A stretch of 64,000 nucleotides of DNA. It comes from Strobilurus pachycystidiatus (taxonomy: Eukaryota; Basidiomycota; Agaricomycetes; Agaricales; Physalacriaceae). The notes beneath the pieces were generated by a model that did not search any database, was not told the DNA's origin, and was given only the letters and a program-made list of their open reading frames with translations. Position 1 is the first letter of the stretch, and each line of letters starts with the position of its first letter. A program made the translations under genes and the position numbers. The stretch is from contig JAHLMK010000010.1 of NCBI GenBank assembly GCA_019915135.1, positions 1,364,001 through 1,428,000 on the forward strand, in the 5' to 3' direction. Shown here piece after piece: positions 45,062-56,113 of the stretch.

Positions 45062-46533
45062 TTAACTCATACAAGCAAAGCCTCGCTCGAGTCCCGACAC
45101 AGCTTGACTATACCTCCCCCTGAACTTGCTCCTCTCCACCAACACCAAGCCTGCGTAGTCGCATGCGCCAGCAAAACGATCAAAGTCGAACGCCATTTCG
45201 AACAGCCCCAGTGGGATTGTTGGGTCATTCTCCCAAATTACCTCCACCTCGTCCATCACAAGGTGAGCCAATGATTGGACCATGCTGATCCCACAGTCCA
45301 CCGAGGCCGACAAGCGGAAGGCTAGCGTCGGGAGGCGGAGATGCAGTCTGGACAAGCATGTCATGGAAGAAAGGTCGAGCGGTTCTGCCAGGCCGGGCGG
45401 TCAGTCGTCGTCCCCGAATGAAACACGACACGACATTGCTTACTATCAATGGGTACCACAAGCGCCAAGTGACGCAGAGTTGCTCGGCTGCTTTGTATGA
45501 AATGCTGTACCGTCGCTGTATACGACTCACTCCACGTGCATTCCGATAGCAATTGGAGCGTCGTCAAATGCACGCAATGCGGTCGAAGCCATGCTAATAT
45601 TTCCTCGCAGGAGATGGAACCACTGAAGCTCAGCGATTGGATAGGAAGCGGTGTTGGACGACCGCCGTTGGTATTCGATAAAACTGGTGTACTCCCTTCA
45701 AGAACGCCCCTCATACTCGGGCGTAGGCATACATCGATCGCCAGTGAGCGGAGATGAGGTAGGCTCATGATGAGGCAGAGGAAAGGCTGCATACTGATAT
45801 GGGGATATAGGCCCGCGCTCATGTCGAATCTAAGGACGAGATCGACGATCCCAATCCGTAGATTCCGAGGGAGTAGAGACTGTGCAACGTGCGGGCTGTT
45901 TGTTAACGTGACCGCATGTAGCTTCATGTCTCGGAGGGCCAGAAGATGAAGAATACGGGTGGGGCATGCGTCGGTGAAGGTGACTTGGCGTACGTAGGTG
46001 AGAGTTTGGTAGGGAGAGCGAAGTAGACAAGCAAGTTGTTGTGGATCCTGAGACTGCAGACGCATTCGACGCCGACTTGGTGATAACCATGCCCTGCAAA
46101 CGAGACTGCACGCCCTGATGGTTGACAGATCCGAGTCATTCAGTAACGAAAGGATCTCCTCGACAAGCTCGTGTGGAAGGTAACAGGATCCTTGTGCGTC
46201 AGGTCTGAGACAAGTGCGAGAGGCAGCCAGTCTCTGCCGGAGAAGAAGAGAGGCTCGATTGACGAGCAGAGTGTCTATAAACATATGCCAGCGTTCAGCC
46301 GCGACACTGCCACCTGTGAAGAGCAGGAAGTCCAAAATGCCTAAGCAACCCATCATAAGCTGGAAGCTCGATATGGGAGAATGTCTCCTGCTGATGGCTC
46401 TGGCACCTAAGATGCGAGGAGAGAGAGAGAGAACCACAGCAGGATCGCATATGGCTTGAAGACGTAAAACAAGGCCACTTGGGGGTAAAGCGGTAGTAAA
46501 GCGGTGGTGGCCAGTATGCCGAATCAATGTCAT
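45062..46533 (-). CDS. Membrane-anchored F-box-like protein (family member I)
   Basis: Exons 45444-46533 and 45062-45384 flank a 59-nt phase-1 intron (GTAAGC...GGCAG); the product is 470 residues. The ATG at 46531-46533 was chosen; an upstream extension exists without an ATG. One modest hydrophobic helix (LMMGCLGILDFLLFTGGSVA) lies near residue 75, weaker than in other members. The F-box is LPHELVEEILSLLNDSDLST, then ACSLVCRAWLSPSRRRM. The hallmark LACLLRSPYQTLTYVRQVT and the tail exon KPLDLSSMTCLSRLHLRL are clear. The cysteine motif is absent. Membrane anchoring is less certain here. Confidence 0.8.
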
Positions 46534-46630
46534 TGCCGATGCTGACTCGTGGTACGTCACTGCCGGCCTCAATCATTGCGCCAAACACTGTACAGTAAGT
46601 ATGGCTCGCAAAAACCTACGATATAAAAGA

Positions 46631-46810
46631 CGTGGGATGTCCCACGGTGAGCGAGCGCAGCGACGCCGCAAGCGGCGGGCTCTTGAATCCTTCGGCATGG
46701 GGGCGGCTGCACCGCGCCCTGCGGGCGCCGAAACGCCCTTACGGGCGGCCGCGCCTTACAGGCGCGGGACAGACGCGGCTATGCCACCCTGAGACGCGCA
46801 CTAAGCGCGT
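46631..46810. repeat. Array of six short perfect hairpins
   Basis: Six stem-loops occur in 180 bp: 46631-46646 (7-bp arms CGTGGGA/TCCCACG), 46665-46676 (GCCGC/GCGGC), 46714-46728 (GCGCCC/GGGCGC), 46734-46747 (CGCCC/GGGCG), 46750-46766 (CGCGCC/GGCGCG) and 46794-46810 (ACGCGC/GCGCGT). Loops are 2-5 nt and three contain TTAC or CTAA. A TATA-like atataaaa lies at 46621-46628. A 63-codon Arg-rich frame spans the array, but its composition follows from the hairpins. No transposon ends were found. Confidence 0.7.
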
Positions 46811-47559
46811 GAATGATGATCGCCGGTTTTTGCCCTTGAAAGACTGTCACACGTGTATTTGTTATGATAAATGCATCTGAACAAGAATGGAAACCGTAGC
46901 GCCACAATTGAGCAAAGTGCTGTCGAAATACGTGAAATCGCCAAAATGCTGCGCAGAGTTGTACTTGTTTGCCCGACAGTCAGGCCTTCAGCCTCACGGA
47001 AAACCGGTTGCTCGCTGCGCTAGCAAACAACAAGGCTCAAGCTGTACATAGCGTCTTTTAAGTCTTCGTAGAGAAGATGTGTACCACGTACCCCCATATT
47101 AACCATCGCAGCAGTTCGTTTCAGGGAATCGGGACGTGAACATTACCCATGTCTTGCAAGATAAATACGAGGAGTCAGTCATATTCCACTAGAAGGCTCG
47201 GATAGCTTACCAGCAAGCATTCCCTGCGCCATATGCTGCGTAAGATGACCTGTACACGAACGTTTGAATAAAACAATCCAACGTGTCAAAGAAACGGGAC
47301 ACTTACAGTGTACAGTTAGCGGTTCGGACTTCTGGGCCATGCCTAAGAAATTGCGGTTGTGGAATGCATTCGGCCTAAGGCTTCTATCATTTAATCCCAG
47401 AAGAGGCATGCAATTGGCCCAAGTCTTCTAGCCTTTAATCTCAGGAGAGTCTAAGAGTCGTATTCGCCCCGGGTGGATAATTATATCCCGAGTCGGCGGC
47501 CTAAGTCAATCCTTAAAAGAGGGCCGGATGGCTCAGGACTCGATACTACTCGGAACAAG
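46811..47559. other. Intergenic upstream of terpene synthase
   Basis: No gene is supported. Two similar pieces (AAGTCTTC/AAGGCTTCTA...TTTAATC...AG) recur at about 47375-47402 and 47424-47446, a small local direct repeat. The promoter of the terpene synthase must lie here. Confidence 0.4.
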
Positions 47560-48778
47560 ATGCGTTCCTCCCATGTATTTCTACTTCCAGACACGCTCGC
47601 TCAGTGGCCCTGGGGTCGCAAATTGAACCCAAGCCACGAGAAAGTCAAAGCAGAATCGTCCGCATGGCTTGAGGGCTTTGGAGCGTTCGCACCCAAGGCG
47701 CAGGATGCCTTCAATCGTTGCGAGTTGGGTGAGAGCCTTCGTTTCCCATCTAATTGTTTCTGAAAAGATGCTCCAAGATCTCCTTGGCTCGCTGGGGTAC
47801 CCTGATGCATCACCAGGTATGTACCGCCGATTCCATCATGAAGTCTCCCAGTGTCGTTCAGCCTTGCGCCATAGACCACTTGAGGACTGGCTGCGACCTT
47901 ATGAACCTTTTCTTCGTCTTTGATGAGTATACCGATGTCTGCGATGCCGAAGAAGCCAGGCGGCTAGCGGATATCGTTATGGATGCCTTGCGACATCCTG
48001 ATATTCCTCGTCCACAAGAGGAATCCGTAATCGGGGAAATAACAAGACAGTAAGTAGCTCTCCTAGGCATTCAGACTTCTAATTGCACGTACTTTGACTC
48101 AGGTTCTGGTCACTGGCCGTGAAGAGCGCAAACAAGTATGCACAGGAAGTGTTCATAGAAACTTTCGATACGTACACCACCTCTGTGGTCGAACAAGCCA
48201 AGGATCGAGTGACACATCATCTCAGCGATGTTGCTTCGTATCTGAAGGTTCGCCGCAATACCATTGGAGCTAAGCCGTCCTTTGCGCTGCTTCACCTGGA
48301 CTTGGATCTTCCGCCGGACTTCCTTCGCCATCCGTTGATAGTGGATCTTTCCACCATCGCCATTGACCTCATTATCATCGCGAATGTAAGCTCAACAGTC
48401 GAGACAAGAGAGAGGAAAGTTGACAACATACATCTCCAGGACATCTACTCATATAACGTCGAGCAGGCACGCGGTGACAATCGCCACAATCTGGTCACAA
48501 GTGTCATGAATAGCATGCATCTGAGCCTCCAAGAGGCGCTCTCCTGGATCTCAAGCCTCAATGACGTGCTCGTGGCCATCTTTCTGGACAGATATACGAA
48601 CATGCATAACAAGCATCCCGCGTTGCTGCAGGGTGGTGCAGCCGCTGCCTACATCGACGGTCTCGGGAACTGGGTGAGAGCGAATGACAGTTGGAGTTTT
48701 GAAAGTCAACGGTACTTTGGAAAGAACGGAGCTCTCGTTCGGAAGACACGTCTTGTGGAGTTACTCCAACGTGAATGA
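47560..48778 (+). CDS. Sesquiterpene synthase (class I terpene cyclase)
   Basis: It probably cyclises farnesyl diphosphate to a sesquiterpene with Mg2+ help. Five exons (47560-47728, 47778-47816, 47875-48049, 48103-48385, 48440-48778) give 334 residues, the family size. The N-terminus [18 protein letters not shown] is typical of Basidiomycota enzymes. The aspartate-rich metal site is DEYTD after LMNLFFVF. The NSE triad is [10 protein letters not shown]; the 54-nt intron 48386-48439 falls exactly between its Asn and Asp. The conserved RY pair is in SQRYFG. All catalytic motifs are intact. The product cannot be predicted. A methyltransferase follows 540 bp downstream on the same strand. Confidence 0.94.
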
Positions 48779-49319
48779 AAGGAGGCTTCATATGCGAATC
48801 ATCACCGATACAGTGCTGGTATTTCGCATAGCCCTATGTATTCTCAATCGCGACCTTTGCTTAGGACATAAGTATCATCTCTCGAAGACCATTGAAAGCG
48901 GAAGAAACATACTGTGATTCAATACTTGAGGGGTATAGAGGCATCCAAGAGACAAACTAGGCCGTGCTCTCCGAGTCCTCAGTCCTCTGTCTTCTGAAGG
49001 GCAGCAAATTATGATCTACCTTCTTATGCATCGGCACCTCCTTCACTAACGCTAGCGATACCAATCAACGCCTTCCAGACTCAAATTTGTCCGCGACGGC
49101 GACTCGTACTTGTAAGCACAAGTTAGAGGCTCTTCTTGAGGTGCACGCGACATGGCCTCCTGAGAGCCTGCGGACCGGGTCTTCCGAGTCGGGCATGGAC
49201 CGCGGCCTAGAGCCTCCTCCGATCCACCCACCACATGCACAGTAATAAAATGGTTCTTCCGCGGCTTGCCATCGTCCTACCACCACAACCCGCGCTCCCC
49301 CGCTTTAGCTGGCTTCTGC
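48779..49319. other. Intergenic, no gene seen
   Basis: This is the 3' flank of the terpene synthase and the promoter of the methyltransferase. No coding or repeat signal was recognised. Confidence 0.45.
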
Positions 49320-50550
49320 ATGGCCACCTTTGCCAAGAAGACTTTCGACGCGACAGTCTATGCTGCGTCTCGGCCGACGTACCCAAGGGCCCTCTTTGAC
49401 TACGTGTTTGACTATCACAGCTCTGGGACCCCACTCAACGTGAACTCGGAGAGAGTTGCCAAGCGAGGCAAGCCTCCTGCCTCTCGATGGGAGCGCGCCG
49501 TTGATCTAGGCTGTGGAACTGGTGCGCAGAATCAATATCAGTCGTTTTCATCCCACTCATGGTACTGCTCAGGCCAAGCAACGACCGAGCTGGGTAGATT
49601 CAGAAGCGTGGTCGGCGTGGATCCTAGCGCCGGCATGCTAGCGAAGGCCAAAGAACACGTTCTCGAAGCGCTCGGGAATGGTCAGACGGTATCCATCATT
49701 CTTGATTGCATTCTGAGCCCTCGCAGATACCCAGTCGCAATACTCCTTCGTCCAGTCCCCTGCAGAGGAACTTTCCTCCTTATCGACAGACTCCGTCGAC
49801 ATGTTCATCGCCGGTACGTCATGCGCTTTCCTCTCATACCGTCATCAGTTTCTAAAATAGCGCATCAGCACAAGCTTGCCATTGGTTTGACTGGAATAAG
49901 CTGTGGCCGGAGCTCTCACGTGTCATGCGTCCTGGCGCGACAGGAGCGTTCTGGGTTAGTATCTTTCTTGACCGAAGGTAAAACCATCTGATCTGGCGTG
50001 TTCTAGGGGTACAGCGAGTTCCGTTTGAGCAAATATCCCTCACTGGCACCTCTGATTTCGGAGTACTCGCAAGGTGAAGACCCCGAGACCTCTCTTGGTC
50101 CACACTGGGAGCGTCCTGGGCGAACAATCCTCGACGAGCATCTCGTCGCTGTTCCAGACCCATCGCCAGAGCTTGGTTTCGGCCACCTGGACAGAATATA
50201 CTTTACCGGTTTGTCACCCTTCTCTTCGTCGTGGAGACTTTCTCTAATTCTGAATGACGCGTTCAGGTGGCCATCATCCTACTTTGCCTCGCCCTACTAC
50301 GTTTCCCGTCATCCTTCGCAGTCAGACCACCTGGGGTGGCGTGTTGGGCTATCTACGCACCTTTAGCTCCCTTCATACTTTCCACGAGCGATATCCCGAG
50401 GATTTGAAACGGGAGGATGGGGATCTTGCGGAGCGATTCTGGAAGTCACTTATGCGCGAGGCTGGCAAACTCGATGGCAAGAAATACACGCCGGAGGACC
50501 GTGTCATGTTGGAGTGGCCTGTGGCTTTACTTCTCATAAAGAAACTGTAG
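49320..50550 (+). CDS. Class I SAM-dependent methyltransferase (TMT1-like)
   Basis: A multi-exon gene from the ATG at 49320 to the TAG at 50548-50550. The N-terminus FAKKTFDATVYAASRPTYP is typical of the trans-aconitate methyltransferase-like group. Motif I is VDLGCGTGQATTEL, split by an intron after the second Gly; motif II acid VVGVDPSAGMLAKA. Then FVQSPAEELSSL, AQACHWFDWNKLW and VMRPGATGAFWGYSEF follow. The C-terminus LGYLRTFSSLHTFHERYPED is conserved. Frame-consistent introns start at GTGCGC, GTATCC, GTACGT, GTTAGT and GTTTGT. It adds a methyl group to a small acid or another metabolite; the substrate is unknown. Being next to a sesquiterpene synthase makes a tailoring role possible. Confidence 0.9.
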
Positions 50551-50687
50551 CGACACTCATGCTTCTGTTCGCTGTACGAAATCTTCGATGCGGAATATTC
50601 GACTTTCTATTAAGTTTTCCTGTTCTATGTACATACACAACGATATCGAAAGCATAATCAAAAGAGAGACCAATTGAAATGGGGAGG

Positions 50688-51810
50688 TCATTGAGTCTTG
50701 AAGACACGTACGACCGTTTCGTATCTCACGTCCTCAAGAACCGCTCTCAGGTTGCCATTGCGACGTATTAGAGCGTCTCGACATAGATCAATGCCCCATC
50801 CCGACACAACCACGACCAGAGCCAATTTGATGCTTCCATCGCATCGACGAACCACTCCGTCAAGCTGTTCATCGTCGGTAAAAATGGAGGCATAACTGGG
50901 TGGTAATCCAAACTCTGCGGCAACCGTCCGAATGATACGCCTAGCACGGTCGACTAGTTTGCAGTTGGAGGCGTTTACATCGACCATCTACAACCATTAT
51001 TAACATTGGGCACACGCCAGTCATGCAAGACTCACCAAGTTACTATACGTCTTGCCGAGCTTTATATGCACCCCCGTCGAGATCATGTTCAGCACCATTT
51101 TCGTCGCCGTCCCCGCCTTCAAGCGCGTGCTGCCCGTAATCACCTCAGGGCCTGTCACAGGGTCAATGACCAACGCGCAATTGCGCTCCAACCTGATCGC
51201 GCTCGGCCGAACACATGCAATGCCAATCGTCAACATGCACAATTGCTTCCCCCGCTGGAGTGCGCCGAGGACGTACGGTGTGCGTCCGGACGAGGCGATC
51301 CCGACCAGCACGTCCTGCGATGAGGGAAGGAGCGATTCGAGGTCGGCTCGTCCTGCTTCGCGCGAATCCTCTACTCCTCCGCGGCTGCCCCGCAGCGCGC
51401 CGTCGCCCCCGGCAATGAGCGCAATGAACTGCATGGGGTCCGCGTTGAACGTCGGTGGCAGCTCGGCCGCGTCCATTACGCCGAGGCTAACATGGCCACA
51501 TCAGCCCATTGTCATAAGGGAGGCGGAGCACTCACCGCCCGCTGTTCCCAGCGCCCATGTACAATAATCGCCCGCCCAGATGTATGCGCTCGACAATGGC
51601 GTCGATGGCCTCTGCGATGGTGGGCAGCACGTCCGCCACCGCCGCAGCGACTTGCGCGTCCTGGTCGTTGATGGTTTTGCACAAGTCCAAAGTATCCGCC
51701 GAGTCGATGTCCGTCGTCCGCGGATTCCTGATTTCTGTGGTGAGAGAGGCGAGCGAGAGCGTCATGGTGGGCGGGTGGTTCCCAGATGGAGGACGATTAT
51801 AGGCGAACAT
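50688..51810 (-). CDS. murQ-like: MurQ-like N-acetylmuramic acid 6-phosphate etherase (SIS domain)
   Basis: Three exons (51536-51810, 51036-51486, 50688-50987) give 341 residues. The start of the bacterial MurQ family is recognisable: LTTEIRNPRTTDIDSADTLD, with AIVERIHLGGRLLYMGAGNS and GRLGVMDAAELPPTF, the sugar-phosphate-binding SIS core. Next come LVGIASSGRTPYVLGAL and ITGSTRLKAGTATKMVLNMI, then a C-terminal cap with VDVNASNCKLVDRARRI. The family cleaves the lactyl ether of MurNAc-6-P, or as glucokinase-regulator relatives binds sugar phosphates. A fungus makes no murein, so use on bacterial cell-wall sugars or a regulatory role are both possible. Two introns show it is a settled fungal gene. 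Confidence 0.9.
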
Positions 51811-52181
51811 TTATACACTGGGGCAAGTAGGTGCTGAATGACTCCCCCCGTGTGGTAGCAAAATCTAAAGAGAGGGTTATTTGATTTTCCCCAGTATATG
51901 GAAAGCCGACGCCCGATAAGCAAAATCCGAGGTCATGAGAGGGGCCTCATAGGTCCTATGAATGAGGCTCTTGGAACAGGTCATGTTGGGAGGAAGTAAG
52001 AAAGAGAGACCATCCTGAGTCTGTCAATGGATATTCATTTTGTACCCCACCAGTAATCACCAATAAGACGCCATTATGATCAACCATTGCCCGCCGCCGG
52101 CTCTTCTTCTTGATCATATAGATAGCAACCCCTACAAGATACAACACCGAAAGCAAAAAAGCAAGTAGTATATACACGAAA
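51811..52181. other. Intergenic, no gene seen
   Basis: This is the promoter side of the MurQ-like gene and the 3' flank of SIN3. A 78-codon minus frame with one hydrophobic helix (about 51956-52192) lacks an ATG at its beginning and overlaps the SIN3 end; I do not count it as a gene. Confidence 0.4.
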
Positions 52182-55100
52182 TCATGAAACAACAGGCGAC
52201 TCCTTGGGCGGAGTCGTCTCTGCCTTGTCGACCGTCTCCTTGACCCACTTGCGCCTCAACAAATGCCTTCGTCGTACATTCTTCATCGTCTCCTGCGTCT
52301 CATCTTTGTCCCGTATCTTGTAAAAGTAGTCTTCGGAATTGGCCACGAAGAATAACCGATACGTCCGCACGCAGACTTTGATCTCCAGGCCGTCTGATGT
52401 CCGCGCTTTGGGTTCGGGAAGATTCGGTGGCAAATTCCTGAAGGAAAAGTCGATAAACAACCGAGGATGAGGATCATGACTAGACGACATACTTCTTCAA
52501 GAAAGGCTTCCGTAACCTCGTCTGTAGTGCGTCAGACGTAGGTCCGGGCTACACGAGAATGGTCAGCTTCCAGTTACCCCCCGCTACGAATTGCACATAC
52601 CGCCACATAAGCCTTGATATAATCCTGCCACCGCCCATTCAAAACTTCCGAGTCATCGAAGCTCTTATCGTCCTTGCCAAGAAGTTGTATCGTCATGGTC
52701 GTAGTCTCAGGCAACTATTACACTCCAGTCAGCGAGACGAAGAGGAAATACGAAATAGAGACCACGCACCCAATCAATCCTAAAAAGATTTTCGTCCGGC
52801 CCCAGAATGTTCTCCGCGTTGTGTCGACTGTTGATCTGGTCTTGGGCGGTGATAACAGCGAGGCTCCTGTCGCGCTTCAGTCGATCAAACAAGTCGTTGC
52901 TCTTAGCGTCCGAGAGCGCAACCTGAACCTGCTTGATGAAAGACCCGATGACTTTGTCGATGGTGAAGATGTTGTACGCATGCTGTATGATTACCATGAG
53001 TCGGTAGCCAAGTTGTTAGTAGAAAAGACAACAAACCTTGACACCGAACATATGCCTCATTTGGTCCTCGAACGCACTCTGCTCCAGGTCGTTATCGAAC
53101 AGACGCTCACACGACTCCAGGAGAAGCTCGTAATAATGAGCTGCATTCGCATGCTTGTCGGCCAAGCTGCTCTCGATGAACGCCGTAGTCTGCGCCGACA
53201 GGCCTAGCGTCACAGCAACAGGATTCGGAGTCGCATCCGCCACCATCTCGTTGGCCAGATTGCGGAACAGCAGCAATCGCGAGTAGAGCACCTATTGCAG
53301 ACGCATGAGCTTCATGGAGAACAAACAGGATGAACAGCGACATACCTCCAACAACCGCATCATCGCATAGAAATTGGTGTTGGTGAAGAAAAAGCCTTTC
53401 TTCGGCATCTTCGCACCATCTGCCCCGTCCTGCGGGACAGGCGACGCCACCCTCGAGTACGCCTCCGCTTCCTGCGCCCTCGTCTTCCGATTCGTTGACT
53501 TTGCCTGCTCACTCTTCAACAGCTTCTTCCGTAAATCACCCCCAGCCCCAGCAAGCCCGCCCTTCTTCCCCTTCCCCTTCGAAGTGGAATCGCTCTCCGC
53601 GCCATCACTCATCTCCACATCGCTCCCCGCCCCATTACCGCTACCCACTTCCCCCGGCATAGCGAACGCCGCATTAAACGCGCCCGTGTCCTGCATGAAG
53701 AACAATGGCACGAACACCCTCAGGAATCCCTCAATCCGCCTCCGCTCGTCTTTGTGGATCTGCCCTTGCGTCCGGTCCAAGAACGAGAACGTCAGCTTGA
53801 GCACATCCTGCAGGACGCCGACGTCCTCCACCAGATACTCCAACTGCTGCCTCGGCCGTGTCCGCGCAAACAGCGGATCAATCAGACTCGCTCGCTTCGC
53901 CATCTGCTCCTCGCGCGCCGCCTCGATCTGACTCACAAAGGCCTTGACCGTGAGTGTCTTCTTATCTGTCGCCTTGAAGGTGATGCTCTGCTGGTCCAAG
54001 CTCTTGATGTAATTTCGCGCCTCGACTTCGCGCCAAACCTTGTTCCACTCGCGCTGCGCCCGCTTCCACTCCTCTTCCTTCACCTTGAGGCGCTGCAGCA
54101 CCACGGGAATCGCCTGGCTCGGCGTTTCCTGCATTGCCTGGATGACATCGTTGCCCCCCTCCCGCCCCCAGATCTTCTTTATCACTCGGTGGTTGATCGC
54201 CTTGGCTGAGCCGTTGAGATTCGGCTTCACCTTGAACGACGCGCGCTCTTCAGAGTTGAGCTGGGCAATCTTATTGTTGATGGGCTCGAGGATGCCGATG
54301 GTGCGCGTGATGGCCTCGATGTGGAAGTCGTATTCGTGGCGTTCTTCTTCGGAGCGATGCAAGGCTTCCTCGAAGATGTTCTTTCGGGTGGAGAACATAG
54401 GCGGATCCTCGCTCGTCCAGGTCGGATGAGACACCCATTCGTCGTTCAAGACGGACCTGCACATATCGTCTCGACCAGTGCATTTCACATTGCTTTCCTG
54501 GAAGGTTTTTAGGATACATTACGAAACGTACGACATGTAATCTCACCTCTGCCGGTAACTTGCGATAACTCCCAAACTGTTGGGACATGTCTCGATGGGT
54601 AGGGCGATCATGATACCCCGCAATGGTAGGTCTCGTGAATCCAAACGGCTGCTCGCGTTCCCACTGGAAGTACTCTCTTTCACGCTTCTCGTCCCAGCCA
54701 AGAATTTCTTTGAACTGCTTCATCAGCTCTGGGTCGACCATAAGGAAACTACGAGTTTCCCTGATCAAACGACCGGTGTCGATGATGCCTTGCGTGAAGA
54801 GGTTGATGAATTTCAGGAATTCGTTGTAGGAATCACGGCTGTCGAGGGCTCGCTTGACGCGTTCGAAGAATTGGGAGTCGTCTGAGCGTGGAGGGGGTGG
54901 GGGATGATGTCGTTCTGGCCTGACTGATGTAGAGGCCAAATCGTGCGCTGAGACTTTCGTTCGCTTCGACTGGAAAGAAGAATGAGTGGGTGCAAGAAAA
55001 AGCAGGGAAGTGGCGCACCTTGTGATGCGTTGACGAAGATCTGGGGCCATGTTCCCTCTGCTCCCTTTCCCGTTCTTTTTCCCTTTCCCTTTCCTTCTCC

Positions 55101-56113
55101 TTGTCCCTCCGCTTGCGTTTCTGGGGAATGACGACGTCCATGCGCGGCCGATCCGCACCCTCTGAAAGGTCAGGCATGAACTTGTGGAAGTCGCGACGAA
55201 GGTCAGGCTGGTCCTTGAAGAGCCGAGCAATCTGCTTCTGGACCTCCTCCTCGTCGAGCTGGTGGGGTTGGTGGTGGTAGCGGGAGAGGATGTCAAGGAA
55301 CTGTTTGTAGGTGTCGGTGTCACAGCGCTTCTTTATTTTTTGAATGTATTCAAAGGCCGGGCCGATGGGCGCTTCGACACCGTGATCCATAGGTGATCGA
55401 GGACGTGGGACGGGCGGAGGCGGCGGCGGTGGTTGGTGCTGGGGCGGCGCCAGGCGCTGAGGGTGAATGGTGGTTGTGCCCGTGGGAGAGGTGAAGGTGA
55501 TAGTGTCGGGGGAGCGGTAGCGAATATTGTATCCGGCAGGCAAAAAGGTGTTGAATCCCGAAATGAGGCGCTGGTGGCCGTAGAAGAGATGGGAGACGCG
55601 TTCAATGACGCCCGGAGTGTCAATTCTGGAATAATTGAGGACAAAGGGGAACAAGAGAAAACTAAATATAACTCACCTTTGACTCTTGAACTCCTTCATT
55701 ATGTCCAAGAAGCGGTTGTACACAAGCGGCTCGTCGTGGAACTGGACCTTGACGGCGTCGAGATAGCCAAGCGCATCGTTGACGTTGAGCGTGCGGCTTT
55801 CAGAGGCGGCGCCGGGGCCTTGCGGGGTCATGTCCATGCGTGGCGGCGTAGAGTCGTTGTCGAGCAGGAGGGCGACGGACTCCTGGCTGTCAACAGCAAT
55901 GGGCATCCTGGGCGATGGTGGACGCTGGAAAGGGCCGGTCTCGTGCATCGGCGATCCTCGAGTAATCGAATTATCCTGCTTGGCGTCCGGTCCTTCAGCC
56001 GTTATTTTCGTGGATGTCGCGGCTGCGTCATCGGACTGCTCTTTGTTCTGCTCCTGTGCCGACCCTGCCACCTCGTTCAGCTCGTTCAGGCCCATCGCCT
56101 CGTCAATGTCCAT
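52182..56113 (-). CDS. SIN3: Transcriptional co-repressor SIN3
   Basis: Scaffold of the SIN3-histone deacetylase complex in the nucleus. About eight exons; those I placed are 55677-56113, 55019-55625, 54547-54969, 53346-54497, 53037-53291 and 52770-52982, plus two smaller 3' ones. Domains in order: acidic Asp/Glu N-terminus; PAH1 ([20 protein letters not shown] ... [12 protein letters not shown]); PAH2 ([20 protein letters not shown]); a Lys/Arg/Glu block; PAH3 ([20 protein letters not shown]); the HDAC-interaction region ([21 protein letters not shown]); and the C-terminal Sin3 region ([20 protein letters not shown]). The ATG at 56113 is the first in frame; a slightly longer N-terminus is possible. 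All domains look intact. Confidence 0.93.

Noticed and set aside
46601..46792. 63-codon Arg-rich frame starting at an ATG
   Set aside because: It runs through the hairpin array; its residues are dictated by the inverted repeats and no homologous protein is known to me.
51956..52192. 78-codon minus frame with one hydrophobic helix
   Set aside because: It lacks an initiating ATG before the helix and overlaps the 3' end of SIN3; it is likely 3' UTR.
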